From the NCBI GenBank assembly GCA_040400085.1, contig JBBAQX010000016.1:15488-79487 (forward strand): a DNA stretch of 64,000 nucleotides, given 5' to 3'. The stretch is from HNR sp040400085 (GTDB taxonomy: Bacteria; Actinomycetota; Actinomycetes; Actinomycetales; Microbacteriaceae). The notes below the pieces were generated by a model. That model was given only the letters and a program-made list of their open reading frames with translations. It made no database searches and was not told the DNA's origin. Made by a program: the position numbers and the translations under genes. How positions within the stretch are numbered: position 1 is the stretch's first letter; every line of letters starts with the position of its first letter. This document shows, piece by piece, positions 37,409 to 46,612 of the stretch.

Positions 37409-39328
37409 GTGAGCCACGAGATAGTAAGCCAAGGTCCCCCTGCCCCCGGCAGCCGACACGCCAGGCACGCCCTCGCCACGGTTCAGCACGGCGAGCGCGT
37501 TATCCGGCACCTGGCATCCACGACTAATCTGCTCATCTCAGGAACGTCGCTCCTGCTGAGGGGAAACGGACCCATCGCGGACTATCTGCGTCCGACGCTG
37601 CGAGCTATCGGCGCGAGAGTATTGAGCGAAACGTCGGTTGCGCTGCCGACGTTGCCTCCGGCATCCCTTCGCTATGTTATTGATACGGGAGAGACCGGAA
37701 CGCCAACCGGCCCCGCAAACCTGCCGCGGATCGGGCCAAAAACCTTGCTGGTCGACGCGGGGACGATCCACCCAGGCATCGACATCGAATCTTTTGATAT
37801 TGCAAGCCTGAACGCAGGATTCGTCCCAGACAATCCCCGCCCCGGGGTCACGCGATACCGGCTGGGAGCCACCGAGGTGCTCGTGGTGCCAAAGCCTGGC
37901 GAGGAATCGGAACTTCTCAACACGAGTGGCCTTCGGCTCGGCGACCTGGCAGGTGCACATGAATCACCGGTATCCGCAGAAGCCGGCCGCAACCGAATCG
38001 CATGGGCCTCCCGCTTTATGCCGGTGACGCAAGCACTCTGCGCGGAACTCCGAGAATCGGGCCGCCTCTCGGGCCTGCGAGTCGGAATGTGCCTCATCCT
38101 CGAACCCAAAACGGCAGTCTTGGCCCTCAACCTCGCCGCCGCCGGAGCCGAGGTAACGGTCTTCTGCCCCGGTACGGAAACAGATGACGACACGGCCGCT
38201 GCACTCGCCGAAGCAGGCGTCACTGTTCTTGCTCACAGCGGCAGCACACCAGCTGAGGAACGTGCGGCGGTTCTCAGGCTGCTGGGCTGGAAACCCAACC
38301 TGATCATCGACGACGGTTCCAACCTGATCAGGCTGGCACACTCGGAGATGCCGCATATTCTCGATACCGTCATCGGGGCAGCAGAAGAGACGACGAGCGG
38401 GCTGAGGCCCCTCCGGGTAATGGCCACCGCGGGAGAGCTACGGATTCCGGTGATCGCGGTAAACGACGCGCGCTGTAAAACGCTGTTTGATAACGCGCAC
38501 GGAACCGGCCAATCAACCGTTCTGGCGATTCTCGACCTCCTCAGCGGCCTACACAGCACACCCCTGACAGCTACGAGGGTCGTTGTCGCTGGCTACGGGC
38601 CCGTCGGGCGAGGCGTTGCCCGACACGTCACCGCCCTCGGAGGCCGCGTGACCGTCTGCGAAACAGACCCGGTGCGGGCGGCGGAGGCAACTTTTGACGG
38701 GCACCCCGTTGCTCCGCTCACGAAGGCCGTCAGCGAGGCCGCGATCATCATCTCCGCCACCGGCATCGCAGACACCATCACGGTCGAAGCGCTCTCAGCC
38801 GCCCTCGAAGGCGCCGTCCTCGCCGTCGCCGGAGGGGTCGACCAGGAAATCTCGATCAACGCTGCGCTCGCGGCGGGAGCTACCCTCACCCCCCTGGCCA
38901 AGCACATCTCAGCCCTCACCATCCCGAACGGCCCTACCCTGGCCCTCCTCGCCAACGGAGACGGGGTCAACTACACCGCCGGCGAGGGAAACCCAATCGA
39001 AATCATGGACCTCTCCTTCGGAGTTCAGGTCAGCGCGATCAACCAGCTACTCACGGACTCCACCTCGCGTACCCCCGGAGTGCATGCCCTCTCTCGCGAG
39101 GCTGACGATGCTGTCGCGTCAGCGTTCCTTGACGCGCAGGGTGCCCTAATCGATACGCCAACGGATGCTCAGCAAGAGTTCCTCGCCGGGTGGCGCACGA
39201 CCCGCTTTGATAAGCAGACAGCACCGCAGCATCCGCTCTCGTTTGATGCTGTCATGCTCGGAGACGCTGACCTGCGAGGCGACTCTCACCAGCAAAGCGA
39301 CTCTCACAAACAAAGCGACTTAAGATGA
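37409..39328 (+). CDS. Divergent adenosylhomocysteinase-like protein with N-terminal extension
   Basis: 639 residues from a GTG start. From about residue 196 onward the protein follows adenosylhomocysteinase: RIAWASRFMPVTQAL, LIIDDGSNL (Asp301/302), VNDARCKTLFDN with the expected Lys357 and Asp361, GTGQST as in archaeal-type enzymes, the NAD motif VVVAGYGPVGRG (393-402), and a normal C-terminal block (AFLDAQGALIDTPTDAQQEF). By eye, the His of the CLH motif is Ile230 here and the His of the GHF motif is Gly476, so two catalytic His appear lost. Residues 1-195 have no counterpart in normal enzymes and contain a Rossmann-like stretch (LLLRGNGPIADYL). The real substrate is therefore open. Overlaps the next gene by ATGA. 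Confidence 0.78.
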   Translation: MSHEIVSQGPPAPGSRHARHALATVQHGERVIRHLASTTNLLISGTSLLLRGNGPIADYLRPTLRAIGARVLSETSVALPTLPPASLRYVIDTGETGTPTGPANLPRIGPKTLLVDAGTIHPGIDIESFDIASLNAGFVPDNPRPGVTRYRLGATEVLVVPKPGEESELLNTSGLRLGDLAGAHESPVSAEAGRNRIAWASRFMPVTQALCAELRESGRLSGLRVGMCLILEPKTAVLALNLAAAGAEVTVFCPGTETDDDTAAALAEAGVTVLAHSGSTPAEERAAVLRLLGWKPNLIIDDGSNLIRLAHSEMPHILDTVIGAAEETTSGLRPLRVMATAGELRIPVIAVNDARCKTLFDNAHGTGQSTVLAILDLLSGLHSTPLTATRVVVAGYGPVGRGVARHVTALGGRVTVCETDPVRAAEATFDGHPVAPLTKAVSEAAIIISATGIADTITVEALSAALEGAVLAVAGGVDQEISINAALAAGATLTPLAKHISALTIPNGPTLALLANGDGVNYTAGEGNPIEIMDLSFGVQVSAINQLLTDSTSRTPGVHALSREADDAVASAFLDAQGALIDTPTDAQQEFLAGWRTTRFDKQTAPQHPLSFDAVMLGDADLRGDSHQQSDSHKQSDLR

Positions 39329-40638
39329 CCGCTCAACCGGCAATCACGGTGTACTCGGCGGCGCTCGTTCTCCCGATTACGGCACCGCGGATCAGGGACG
39401 GGGCCGTTGCCGTCTCGGGCGACAAGATTCTGCACGTGGGCGAACGCGAATGGGTCATCTCGTCGCTCCGAGAACGCGGCGCTGAGTTCCGCGAGGTCTA
39501 CTGGCCTGGAGTGTTGAGCCCCGGGCTTGTCAACGCACACACGCATCTGCAATACACGGGCATGAGCGAGGTCGCCCAGACGACGTACGACGGGTTCGAG
39601 GACTGGGACGAATCTTTTGAGCGAAGCTACTCGGCGCAGGGCAACTCCTGGGGTGAGCACGCAGATGAGGGCGCTCGGCTACTCATCACCACCGGTACAA
39701 CCAGCGCCGCAGATGTCGTCACGGATGCCGCGGCGATCACCGCCCTGCACGATGCTGATCTGCACGGCATCGCCTATTGGGAGGTCATGGGCTGGGGCAA
39801 CAACGACTGGGGCAGCCACGGCCTCGAGCGGGTAATCAACGAGATGAACCGCATCCCCTCGCTCCCCGGTGCTGGCGTCTCCCCCCACGCTCCTTATTCT
39901 CTCGATATCCAGCCATTGCTCGATATCCCGGATATCGTGCGCCAACACGGGCTACGTCTGCATATCCACCTGGCAGAGTCTCGCATAGAGCGAGAGGATG
40001 CCGCGACCGACGGAGAACACGACGGCTGGCATCAACTCGGCGCCGGAAGTTTCCGTGACCTGCGCTCGAAGGGGGTCGGCGTGAGTTCAACGCAATTCGT
40101 CGACCACCTGGGTGTGCTCGGGCCGGACTGTCATATTGCCCACGGCGTATATGTTAACGCCACGGACCGCGAGCTGCTGCGTGCGCGGGGAACATCGGTC
40201 GCCCTGTGTCCCCGCTCGAACCGCACGATCGGGCTCGATATGCCGCCCGTCGCGGCCTACCTCAGCGAGGGTAACGCGATCTCGGTCGGGACCGACTCGC
40301 TCGCGTCATCCCCTTCGCTCGATCTGCTGGCAGATGTTGGGCTGCTCTACAGCGTCGCCCGCGAACAGGGCTACACCGCCCCGAATCTTCATGCCAGGCT
40401 GTTCTCCGCCGCGACGCTCGGAGGTGCGTATGCGATGGGCTTCAACGTTGGACCGCAGCGTTTCGGGCACCTGGCAGTGGGGGCGCTCGCGGATCTCGCG
40501 TTCTTTGATGTGCCGGTGACCTCGGCGGAGGACGGGCTGGCTCAGCTCGTGGAGGCGGGCGAGGGCACCTGCTCGGCGACCGTCATCTCCGGTCGCGAAC
40601 GCTGGTCGAGCCCGGCCTGGGCCGCGGCTACCGCTTAA
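39325..40638 (+). CDS. Amidohydrolase, nucleoside/SAH deaminase type
   Basis: 437 residues of the metal-dependent amidohydrolase superfamily (MtaD/SsnA/aminodeoxyfutalosine deaminase group). Metal and active-site motifs are intact: VNAHTHLQ, SPHAPYS, HIHLAES with the following E, HGVYV and GTDSLASS. Such enzymes deaminate adenine or guanine rings in compounds such as S-adenosylhomocysteine, methylthioadenosine or aminodeoxyfutalosine. Because its gene overlaps that of an adenosylhomocysteinase-like protein, an adenosyl compound is the best guess for the substrate. An exact reaction cannot be given. Confidence 0.85.
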   Translation: MTAQPAITVYSAALVLPITAPRIRDGAVAVSGDKILHVGEREWVISSLRERGAEFREVYWPGVLSPGLVNAHTHLQYTGMSEVAQTTYDGFEDWDESFERSYSAQGNSWGEHADEGARLLITTGTTSAADVVTDAAAITALHDADLHGIAYWEVMGWGNNDWGSHGLERVINEMNRIPSLPGAGVSPHAPYSLDIQPLLDIPDIVRQHGLRLHIHLAESRIEREDAATDGEHDGWHQLGAGSFRDLRSKGVGVSSTQFVDHLGVLGPDCHIAHGVYVNATDRELLRARGTSVALCPRSNRTIGLDMPPVAAYLSEGNAISVGTDSLASSPSLDLLADVGLLYSVAREQGYTAPNLHARLFSAATLGGAYAMGFNVGPQRFGHLAVGALADLAFFDVPVTSAEDGLAQLVEAGEGTCSATVISGRERWSSPAWAAATA

Positions 40639-40668
40639 ACGAGCCTAAGTAAGGTGAAAGGCAAGACT

Positions 40669-41166
40669 GTGAACGAACATCCCCCAACCGAGAACCACGT
40701 AGCAAGGCGAACCGTCGACGGCGACCTCATCGAGTGGCTCGAGGTTCCGGAACGCGCACGTTTGCTGAACCTCGAGCCGCATCCAGAGGGTGGCTGGTAC
40801 CGCCGGACCTGGACCGGAACGAACCCCGTCGAGACCGAGAACGGGGTTCGTCCAGCAGCGACGCTCATCTATTTCCTGCTTCCTCCGGGAGAGAACTCGG
40901 TTTGGCACCGGGTCTCCTCCGACGAAATCTGGCTGTGGCACGGGCCAGGTTCCCTTGTGCTCGAGTTCGGGGGCTCCGGCGAGGAACCTCAAATGACGGA
41001 TGCTCTTACCCTCGGCCCTGCCCCGCAGCACGGCGACTCGGCTCAGGCCCTCGTGCCGGCAGGAACGTGGCAGCGCACGATCCCCTCCGCCACAGAGGTT
41101 CTGGTGAGCTGCCTCGTCTCACCCGGGTTCAGCTTTGACGATTGGCAGCTCACACAGGAAGGCTAG
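40669..41166 (+). CDS. DUF985 cupin-fold protein
   Basis: 165 residues. NLEPHPEGGWYRRTW, then ATLIYFLLPPGENSVWHRVS and DEIWLWHGPGSLVLEF, are the standard blocks of the DUF985 (cupin_5) family, whose function is unknown; the VWHRV/ElWLWH residues line the cupin pocket. A GTG at 40669 with AAAGG seven bases upstream is preferred over the in-frame GTG at 40654. Third gene of the adenosylhomocysteinase-like/amidohydrolase operon, 30 bases after it. Its end overlaps the convergent Gfo/Idh/MocA gene by 17 bases. Confidence 0.85.
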   Translation: MNEHPPTENHVARRTVDGDLIEWLEVPERARLLNLEPHPEGGWYRRTWTGTNPVETENGVRPAATLIYFLLPPGENSVWHRVSSDEIWLWHGPGSLVLEFGGSGEEPQMTDALTLGPAPQHGDSAQALVPAGTWQRTIPSATEVLVSCLVSPGFSFDDWQLTQEG

Positions 41167-42190
41167 ACTCAGCGCGGGCTAAGGAAAACACGGGTTCGAT
41201 CGTTCCCTTCTCAGCTGAGGCGTAGGCAGCCAAGATAATGCCCAACACGTTGATACCGTCCGTCTCGTCTTGAATGGGTTTGGTGCCATTCAATAAGGCT
41301 TCGGCAAAGTGTTTGATCTCGGCAGAAAACGTATCCACCTCGTCGAATGTAAGGTGCTTGGTCTCGCCGTTCCTCACGCTGTAGGTCAACCCATTCGCGG
41401 TCGCGGTGAGGCTACCCTCCGAACCGACGACGCTGAACCTCTCCGTGCCTTCGGCCGGTGTATACGCCCAGCTGGTCACCAGCTGCCCCACTACCCCGTT
41501 TTCGAATCGAACCAGCAGCTGAGCAGAGTCTTCTCCCTCCATGAAGGCGAGCCGGTGAGTGCTCAGCATCGCCGCCACGCCAACGGGAGCTGAACCTGCC
41601 AGATACATCAACAGATAGCTGGGGTGGTATCCCGTATCTATGAGTTCGCCGCCGCCCGAGGTTGCTGCTTTCGCCCGCCATCCCATATTGTTCGGGTCAA
41701 AGTCGTTGTAGAAACTATCGGTAGTCCGCACCTCGTACACCTGTCCGAGAACGCCGGCATCGAGTATTTCCTTAGCCTTCGCCACGGTAGGCATGAACAA
41801 TTGGTTATGCGCTGACATGAGCGTCACTCCTGAGCGCGATACGGCTTCGCTGACCCGTGCTGCCTCCTCGGGGGTAAGGCAGAGCGGCTTTTCACAGAGA
41901 ATGTGTTTTCCCGCCTCTGCCGCGGCAATAATCGCCTCGGCATGAAGGTGATGCGGCAGGCAGATATCAACCGCGTCGATCTGGCCGTTCTCAATCATGC
42001 CTCGAAAATCGGTAAAGGCTTGAGTCCCTGTCTCTGCCGCCAGCCTCAGCACAACGTCTTCGCGCGTATCACTGACTGCCACGACCCGGATTAAATCCGG
42101 ATGCTGTCGGTAGCCCTGAATATGCGCTGCCGCGATGCCTCCTGTGCCGATCAATCCGACACGAATGGGAGCGTTTAGTTGAGAATTCAT
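41150..42190 (-). CDS. Gfo/Idh/MocA family oxidoreductase 1
   Basis: 346 residues. N-terminal NAD(P)-binding motif RVGLIGTGGIAAAHIQGYRQ, the AVDICLPHHLHAEAIIAAAE block, the catalytic-lysine motif GKHILCEKPLCLTPEEA and the C-terminal GGGELIDTGYHPSYLL with the conserved Asp and His. It oxidises a sugar, inositol or related polyol using NAD(P). Last gene of the sugar operon and 38 bases after its paralogue; it probably acts on the sugar imported by the transporter. Confidence 0.93.
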   Translation of the reverse strand: MNSQLNAPIRVGLIGTGGIAAAHIQGYRQHPDLIRVVAVSDTREDVVLRLAAETGTQAFTDFRGMIENGQIDAVDICLPHHLHAEAIIAAAEAGKHILCEKPLCLTPEEAARVSEAVSRSGVTLMSAHNQLFMPTVAKAKEILDAGVLGQVYEVRTTDSFYNDFDPNNMGWRAKAATSGGGELIDTGYHPSYLLMYLAGSAPVGVAAMLSTHRLAFMEGEDSAQLLVRFENGVVGQLVTSWAYTPAEGTERFSVVGSEGSLTATANGLTYSVRNGETKHLTFDEVDTFSAEIKHFAEALLNGTKPIQDETDGINVLGIILAAYASAEKGTIEPVFSLARAESSLPV

Positions 42191-42228
42191 GGTTTAGGAT
42201 CTTTCTGTAATTGGAATTGTATTGTTGA

Positions 42229-43206
42229 TTAAATCTGGACGGCTTCAGCATGAGCAGAGCGGTTAGAGGCTTCTACCAGGTCGGTCAATCGGCTGGCCAC
42301 CCGAAGGTTGTCGTGATCCTGCTCACGCGAATGGATGGCCGTGACAAACCGTTCAAACGCGGTAGCGCGGTCTGGTAACAGCTGGTAGACCTGTCGGGCG
42401 GATTGCTCGGTGGTGACGCGCAACTCCTCGCTGCCAAACCCGTACAAGAGGCTTCCTCTCTCGCCATGAATCTCAATACCAAACGCACCGACGCCCGTCA
42501 CGAAACTCGCCTCGGCCACACCGATGACGCCGTTCTCATAGCTGAGAGTGACTACCGAGTTATCGTCAACGCCTCGATCCTGTACCCGGGCATAGGTAGA
42601 TCGAACCCTCGGTAAGCTGTCTTGTCTCACAAAACGGTCCACCAGATAAAGGGGATGACAGCCGAGATCGGTTATCGCCCCACCGCAGGCCTCTGCCAGA
42701 TCGTAGAATCGGGCGGGGAGCCACCCTGCAGGACCGCCATCATGCGCGAGTCGAACCCGCACATAGTTGATAAAGCCCAGCACATCCGAATCAATCACCC
42801 GGTCTATAACCTCGGTATATCCGTGATAAAGACGGGGTAGCGAGGTTTCGATCCGAACATCGTTCGCCAGCACCACGCCAAGAATGCGATCGCGTTCGTC
42901 TGCGGTGGCGGCAATCACCTTTTCGGTAAAAATATGTTTCTTGGCCCGAGCGGCAGCCCCAATAACTCGCTCGTGATCCGCCGTGGCTGTTGTGACGATC
43001 ACCGCATCCGCCCCGTAATCCGCCAGGGCGGCATCCAGGCTCGAGATATAAGGGACGCCATAATTTTCCGCCAGGGCACGTCCTCTTACTTCGTCTTCGT
43101 CCCAGACACCGCACAGCGTGGTATCGGGATGCCGAAGAACATCCTCGGCATAGTCGCGGGCATGGACGTGCCATGCGCCCAGAAGTACAACACTCAGAGT
43201 TGGCAT
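42229..43206 (-). CDS. Gfo/Idh/MocA family oxidoreductase 2
   Basis: 325 residues. The N-terminus SVVLLGAWHVHARDYAEDVL is a variant of the family nucleotide-binding start, with AWHVH in place of the classical GxGxxG glycine pattern, so cofactor binding may differ; HIFTEKVIAATADERD carries the catalytic EK. GGAITDLGCHPLYLVDRFV matches the family C-terminal motif with Asp and His. Second dehydrogenase of the operon, possibly acting on a successive oxidation step or a different sugar. Confidence 0.88.
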   Translation of the reverse strand: MPTLSVVLLGAWHVHARDYAEDVLRHPDTTLCGVWDEDEVRGRALAENYGVPYISSLDAALADYGADAVIVTTATADHERVIGAAARAKKHIFTEKVIAATADERDRILGVVLANDVRIETSLPRLYHGYTEVIDRVIDSDVLGFINYVRVRLAHDGGPAGWLPARFYDLAEACGGAITDLGCHPLYLVDRFVRQDSLPRVRSTYARVQDRGVDDNSVVTLSYENGVIGVAEASFVTGVGAFGIEIHGERGSLLYGFGSEELRVTTEQSARQVYQLLPDRATAFERFVTAIHSREQDHDNLRVASRLTDLVEASNRSAHAEAVQI

Positions 43207-43258
43207 CCGGTTAATCCTTTCTCCTGTTTGATCAAAAAATGGTTTGTGAACACTGTGG

Positions 43259-44080
43259 TCATCCTTTTACTCCCCCGGCAATCGAGAACCCACCTGTCAT
43301 CCGCTGGACAAGAACATAGAGAAGCACCACCGGGAGCGAATAGATCAGGGAGAACGCCGCCAGTTGGCCATAAGCTACCGCACCGTATTGGCCAAAGAAA
43401 GAGTAAATACTTACCGCTGCCGGTTGGTTTGCGGGCGAGGTCAACAAGACAAAGGGCACAAAGAAGTTTCCCCAGGCGCCGACAAAGACAAAGATGAATA
43501 CCACCATCAAGCCAGGTTTCATCAGGGGGGTCACCACAAACCACAGCGTCTTGAGCAGGCCAGTGCCGTCCATCCAGGCCGCCTCCTCCAGCGAGATGGG
43601 GATATCATCGATGAAGTTTTTGGTCATCCAGATTGCCATCGGGAGCGAGGTCGCCGCCATAAACAAGATCGTGGCTGGCACCGAGTTCAACAGATTGAGC
43701 TTCACGAACAGGCTGTAGACAGGGACCATCATCGCGGTGATCGGTAGTCCTGTTCCAAAAAGGATGCCGTACATGAAGGGCCGATTGAATTTAGACCGAT
43801 GCCGTGACAGCGGATAAGCCGCCAGCACCGCGACAACAACGGTAACAACCGCGGCCCCCAACGAGAGGATCAGGCTATTGAGCAGCGGCCTAAACGTGGT
43901 ATCGACGTTCAGAATAGCGACAAAGTTACTCAGGCTCCACGTATCAGGAAGCCTCACGGAAAGCTGAGCTTGTGGGTCAAGCGAGGCTAAGAGCATCCAC
44001 ACCATTGGCAGCATAAAACACACCGCCATGATACTCAGCAGTACATTATTTACGAGCCGCATACGTCCTATTGTTTTCAT
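43259..44080 (-). CDS. Sugar ABC transporter permease (MalG type)
   Basis: 273 residues with six predicted helices. SLEEAAWMDGTGLLKTLWFV is the EAA coupling loop, and TPLMKPGLMVVFIFVFVGAW the conserved following helix. Typical MalG/LacG family (CUT1). Start and the upstream permease stop overlap, so the two subunits are made together. Confidence 0.94.
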   Translation of the reverse strand: MKTIGRMRLVNNVLLSIMAVCFMLPMVWMLLASLDPQAQLSVRLPDTWSLSNFVAILNVDTTFRPLLNSLILSLGAAVVTVVVAVLAAYPLSRHRSKFNRPFMYGILFGTGLPITAMMVPVYSLFVKLNLLNSVPATILFMAATSLPMAIWMTKNFIDDIPISLEEAAWMDGTGLLKTLWFVVTPLMKPGLMVVFIFVFVGAWGNFFVPFVLLTSPANQPAAVSIYSFFGQYGAVAYGQLAAFSLIYSLPVVLLYVLVQRMTGGFSIAGGVKG

Positions 44081-45063
44081 TATGAGTTCACCTCCGGTTT
44101 GAGCACACGTATGTAGAGCACCGAAAATAAGGCGCCGATGACGAGCAATACGGTTGCTATCGCAGTTCCGTATCCAATCATCGAGAACTGCATCGCCTGT
44201 TCGTAGGCAAAAATGGGCAGCGTCGCGCTCCGCCCGTTTGGGCCCCCCTTAGTCATAATCCAGATCAGCCCAAAGACCGACAGGGTCTGAAGCGTAATGA
44301 GCATGAGGTTTGTCGCGATGCTTTTGCTAATCATCGGGAGAGTCACCAGGAATAACCTCTGCGCGGGGTTGGCTCCGTCTACCCGTGCCGCTTCCGAAAT
44401 TTCCGTCGGTACGTTTTTGAGCGCGGCCGAATACACCATGAGGGAAAACGCTGTACCACGCCAGACATTTGCGAGGATCACCGCCAGCATGGGCGCACTA
44501 TACAACCAGTCGTAGGGAGGGATGCCGAAAAATGCTGCGATCTGGTTTAGAGTGCCCTCCCCTGAAAAATAGGCATAGCAGGCAAAGGCCGCGACCACTT
44601 CTGGGAGCATCCAGGATGCCATCACCGCCGTGCTGGCAGCGTTACGAATTGTTCGATTGGAATTTTCCATCATGAGCGCAAGAGCCAGGCCGAGCGTGTT
44701 CTGCCCAATCACCGCAGAGCCGATCACAAAGATGAGGGTCAACAGCAACGAATTCGCAAACTCGGGGCTTGAAAACAGCATGATGTAGTTATCAAAACCA
44801 ACAAAGCGCGGCTCCCGCGCAGCTAATCCTTTAAGTGAGGCGTTCGTGAGCGATCCGTAGAACGACCAGATCACCGGGCCCAACAGGAATACGCTCAGTA
44901 ATACGAGAGCGGGAACGAGGGGGACTCCGGCGAGTGGGAGCCTACGCCTACGCGATGGGGCCCCCGCTTCGCCCTCTGGCGAGTTTCCCTGTGCGCCCGG
45001 GGGAGAGGTCAGTCCGCCTTCTCCCCCGAGATCAGGCTTACGACCGATAAGCGACGTCATCAT
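44080..45063 (-). CDS. Sugar ABC transporter permease (MalF type)
   Basis: 327 residues. A Gly/Pro/Arg-rich cytoplasmic N-terminus of about 45 residues precedes the first helix (LVPALVLLSVFLLGPVIWSF). EISEAARVDGANPAQRLFLV is the EAA loop. Pairs with the MalG-type subunit. It overlaps the binding-protein stop by four bases. Confidence 0.94.
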   Translation of the reverse strand: MMTSLIGRKPDLGGEGGLTSPPGAQGNSPEGEAGAPSRRRRLPLAGVPLVPALVLLSVFLLGPVIWSFYGSLTNASLKGLAAREPRFVGFDNYIMLFSSPEFANSLLLTLIFVIGSAVIGQNTLGLALALMMENSNRTIRNAASTAVMASWMLPEVVAAFACYAYFSGEGTLNQIAAFFGIPPYDWLYSAPMLAVILANVWRGTAFSLMVYSAALKNVPTEISEAARVDGANPAQRLFLVTLPMISKSIATNLMLITLQTLSVFGLIWIMTKGGPNGRSATLPIFAYEQAMQFSMIGYGTAIATVLLVIGALFSVLYIRVLKPEVNS

Positions 45064-46490
45064 TTCCCTGCCGTGGTATTTTCTTTACCGACGATCCGGG
45101 TGACCGCAGCGTCGTAGGCTTCGACAGCCTCCTTCACGGATTTATCCCCCGTCATGACGGCCTCCATCGCGATCTGGATGTTGTTTGACACCTCCGGATA
45201 CTCGCTGGTCGCGGGGCGGAAGTGGGTTACCTCAACGACGTCAGAGAGCACCCCGAAAGAAGAATCAGACTTCTGGTAGGCCGGATCGTCGATGACATCT
45301 TGCCGAACCGCGATGCCGCTTGATTCAACGACAAAGGTTGTTGCCTGCTCCTGGGTGAATGCAGCTTCCAAGAAATCCATAGCCAGCCGTGGCGCTTTGC
45401 TCTGTGCCCCGATCGCTAGGGTGTGCCCTCCCGACATGCTGGTGAAATTGGGGGATGCCCCGGTCTGGGTTGGCATTTTGGCGGTGGCCATCACCTGCTC
45501 CCACTCAGGCCATTCTGCTCCTTGACCCGGCAACCACGCCCCCGGTATCCACGATCCATGAATTGCCATGGCAACTTTGCCCTCTGGCATCCAATTGGTA
45601 GCGACAACGGTGTCAATCTGGGAGTCGAGCGCCTGTTGAGGCGTTGGAGCCAGGCCCTCTTGATAAATTGTGCGGATAAACTCGAGCGAGTCGGCAAAAC
45701 CTTTCGAACCGGTCACCCATTTTTGGGTCTTCGCGTCGTAGAGGGTGTCCTTCGTTCCGTAGAGAAGCATCTCGAACCCCTGCATCGAGGCAGCCTCGCC
45801 AGCGGTCTTTCCCGAAAAAACGTTGAGCGGGATGACGCCTGGGACTTTGTCCTTGATCGTCTCGGCTGTTTCGAGGATCTCAGCCCAATCTTTGGGTTGC
45901 CAATTCGGATCCAGCCCAGCCTGTGCGAAAATTTCTTTGTTAAACCAGATCGCACGCGTGTCTGTTGAGAGGGAGACCCCGTAGGTCTTGCCGTCTGTTC
46001 CCTGGCCCGCTTCTTTGGCGTTGTCAAGGTATTGGTCCCAATCCGGCCACTCGGCGAGATAATCATCGAGCGGAGCTAGGTACCCGGCATCGGCGTCGGT
46101 TTTGACCATAAAGGAGTCTTCGTACATCACATCGGGAGCTTCAGAACCAGACTGGTTCATGAGGGCTAGCTTCGTAAAGTATCCGTTGGAGTCTGCCTCG
46201 ATGGGAACCAATTCCACTTTCTTTCCCGGCTGGTCGGCCTCGACCTGGTCTTTGGCCCTTGTCAACAGATCTTCGAGAGATTTATTGCCGCCGTAGCGCT
46301 GATAAACAACGGTGATGCTGTCTGAGCTGTCCTGACCGTCGGGACCGGTAGCATTCTCATCCGAACCGGAGCATGCCCCGAGGCCAATGATTAGGCCGGC
46401 CGCGAGGATGGTCCCGAGAGCGCTTCGTTTGAGGGAATTACCCCCTGAAATTCCTAGACGAAGCGTAGGTAAACTTGTGGATAAATTCAT
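45060..46490 (-). CDS. Sugar ABC transporter substrate-binding lipoprotein
   Basis: 476 residues of the CUT1 binding-protein family. Start at 46490 has a perfect AAGGAGG nine bases upstream; the open frame extends to 46553, but that part lies in the operator region. The signal ends in IIGLGACSGSD with a lipid-modified Cys. DAPDVMYEDSF-type and GKVAMAIHGSWIPGAW are family landmarks. First gene of the operon (binding protein, MalF, MalG, two dehydrogenases); no ATPase is encoded. Confidence 0.93.
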   Translation of the reverse strand: MNLSTSLPTLRLGISGGNSLKRSALGTILAAGLIIGLGACSGSDENATGPDGQDSSDSITVVYQRYGGNKSLEDLLTRAKDQVEADQPGKKVELVPIEADSNGYFTKLALMNQSGSEAPDVMYEDSFMVKTDADAGYLAPLDDYLAEWPDWDQYLDNAKEAGQGTDGKTYGVSLSTDTRAIWFNKEIFAQAGLDPNWQPKDWAEILETAETIKDKVPGVIPLNVFSGKTAGEAASMQGFEMLLYGTKDTLYDAKTQKWVTGSKGFADSLEFIRTIYQEGLAPTPQQALDSQIDTVVATNWMPEGKVAMAIHGSWIPGAWLPGQGAEWPEWEQVMATAKMPTQTGASPNFTSMSGGHTLAIGAQSKAPRLAMDFLEAAFTQEQATTFVVESSGIAVRQDVIDDPAYQKSDSSFGVLSDVVEVTHFRPATSEYPEVSNNIQIAMEAVMTGDKSVKEAVEAYDAAVTRIVGKENTTAGK

Positions 46491-46522
46491 AACACTGCCT
46501 CCTTGCGTGCTTATAACGTTGT

Positions 46523-46560
46523 CTTCGTTGACGAAGTTGATTAATTCAATCAACTTGAAT
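46523..46560. promoter_or_regulatory. Overlapping palindromes, probable ROK operator
   Basis: Three inverted repeats are packed in 38 bases: CTTCGT-TG-ACGAAG (46523-46536), AAGTTGATT-AATTC-AATCAACTT (46534-46556, 9-bp arms) and ATTCAA-TCAAC-TTGAAT (46544-46560). They lie between the sugar operon start (46490) and the ROK gene, 33 bases or more from the binding-protein ATG, where a repressor would block both promoters. The assignment to the ROK protein is by position. Confidence 0.65.
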
Positions 46561-46612
46561 TATAAAAAGCAAGTGCAATTTCTCTTATGGCTACCCAGGT
46601 AAGGATCACATC

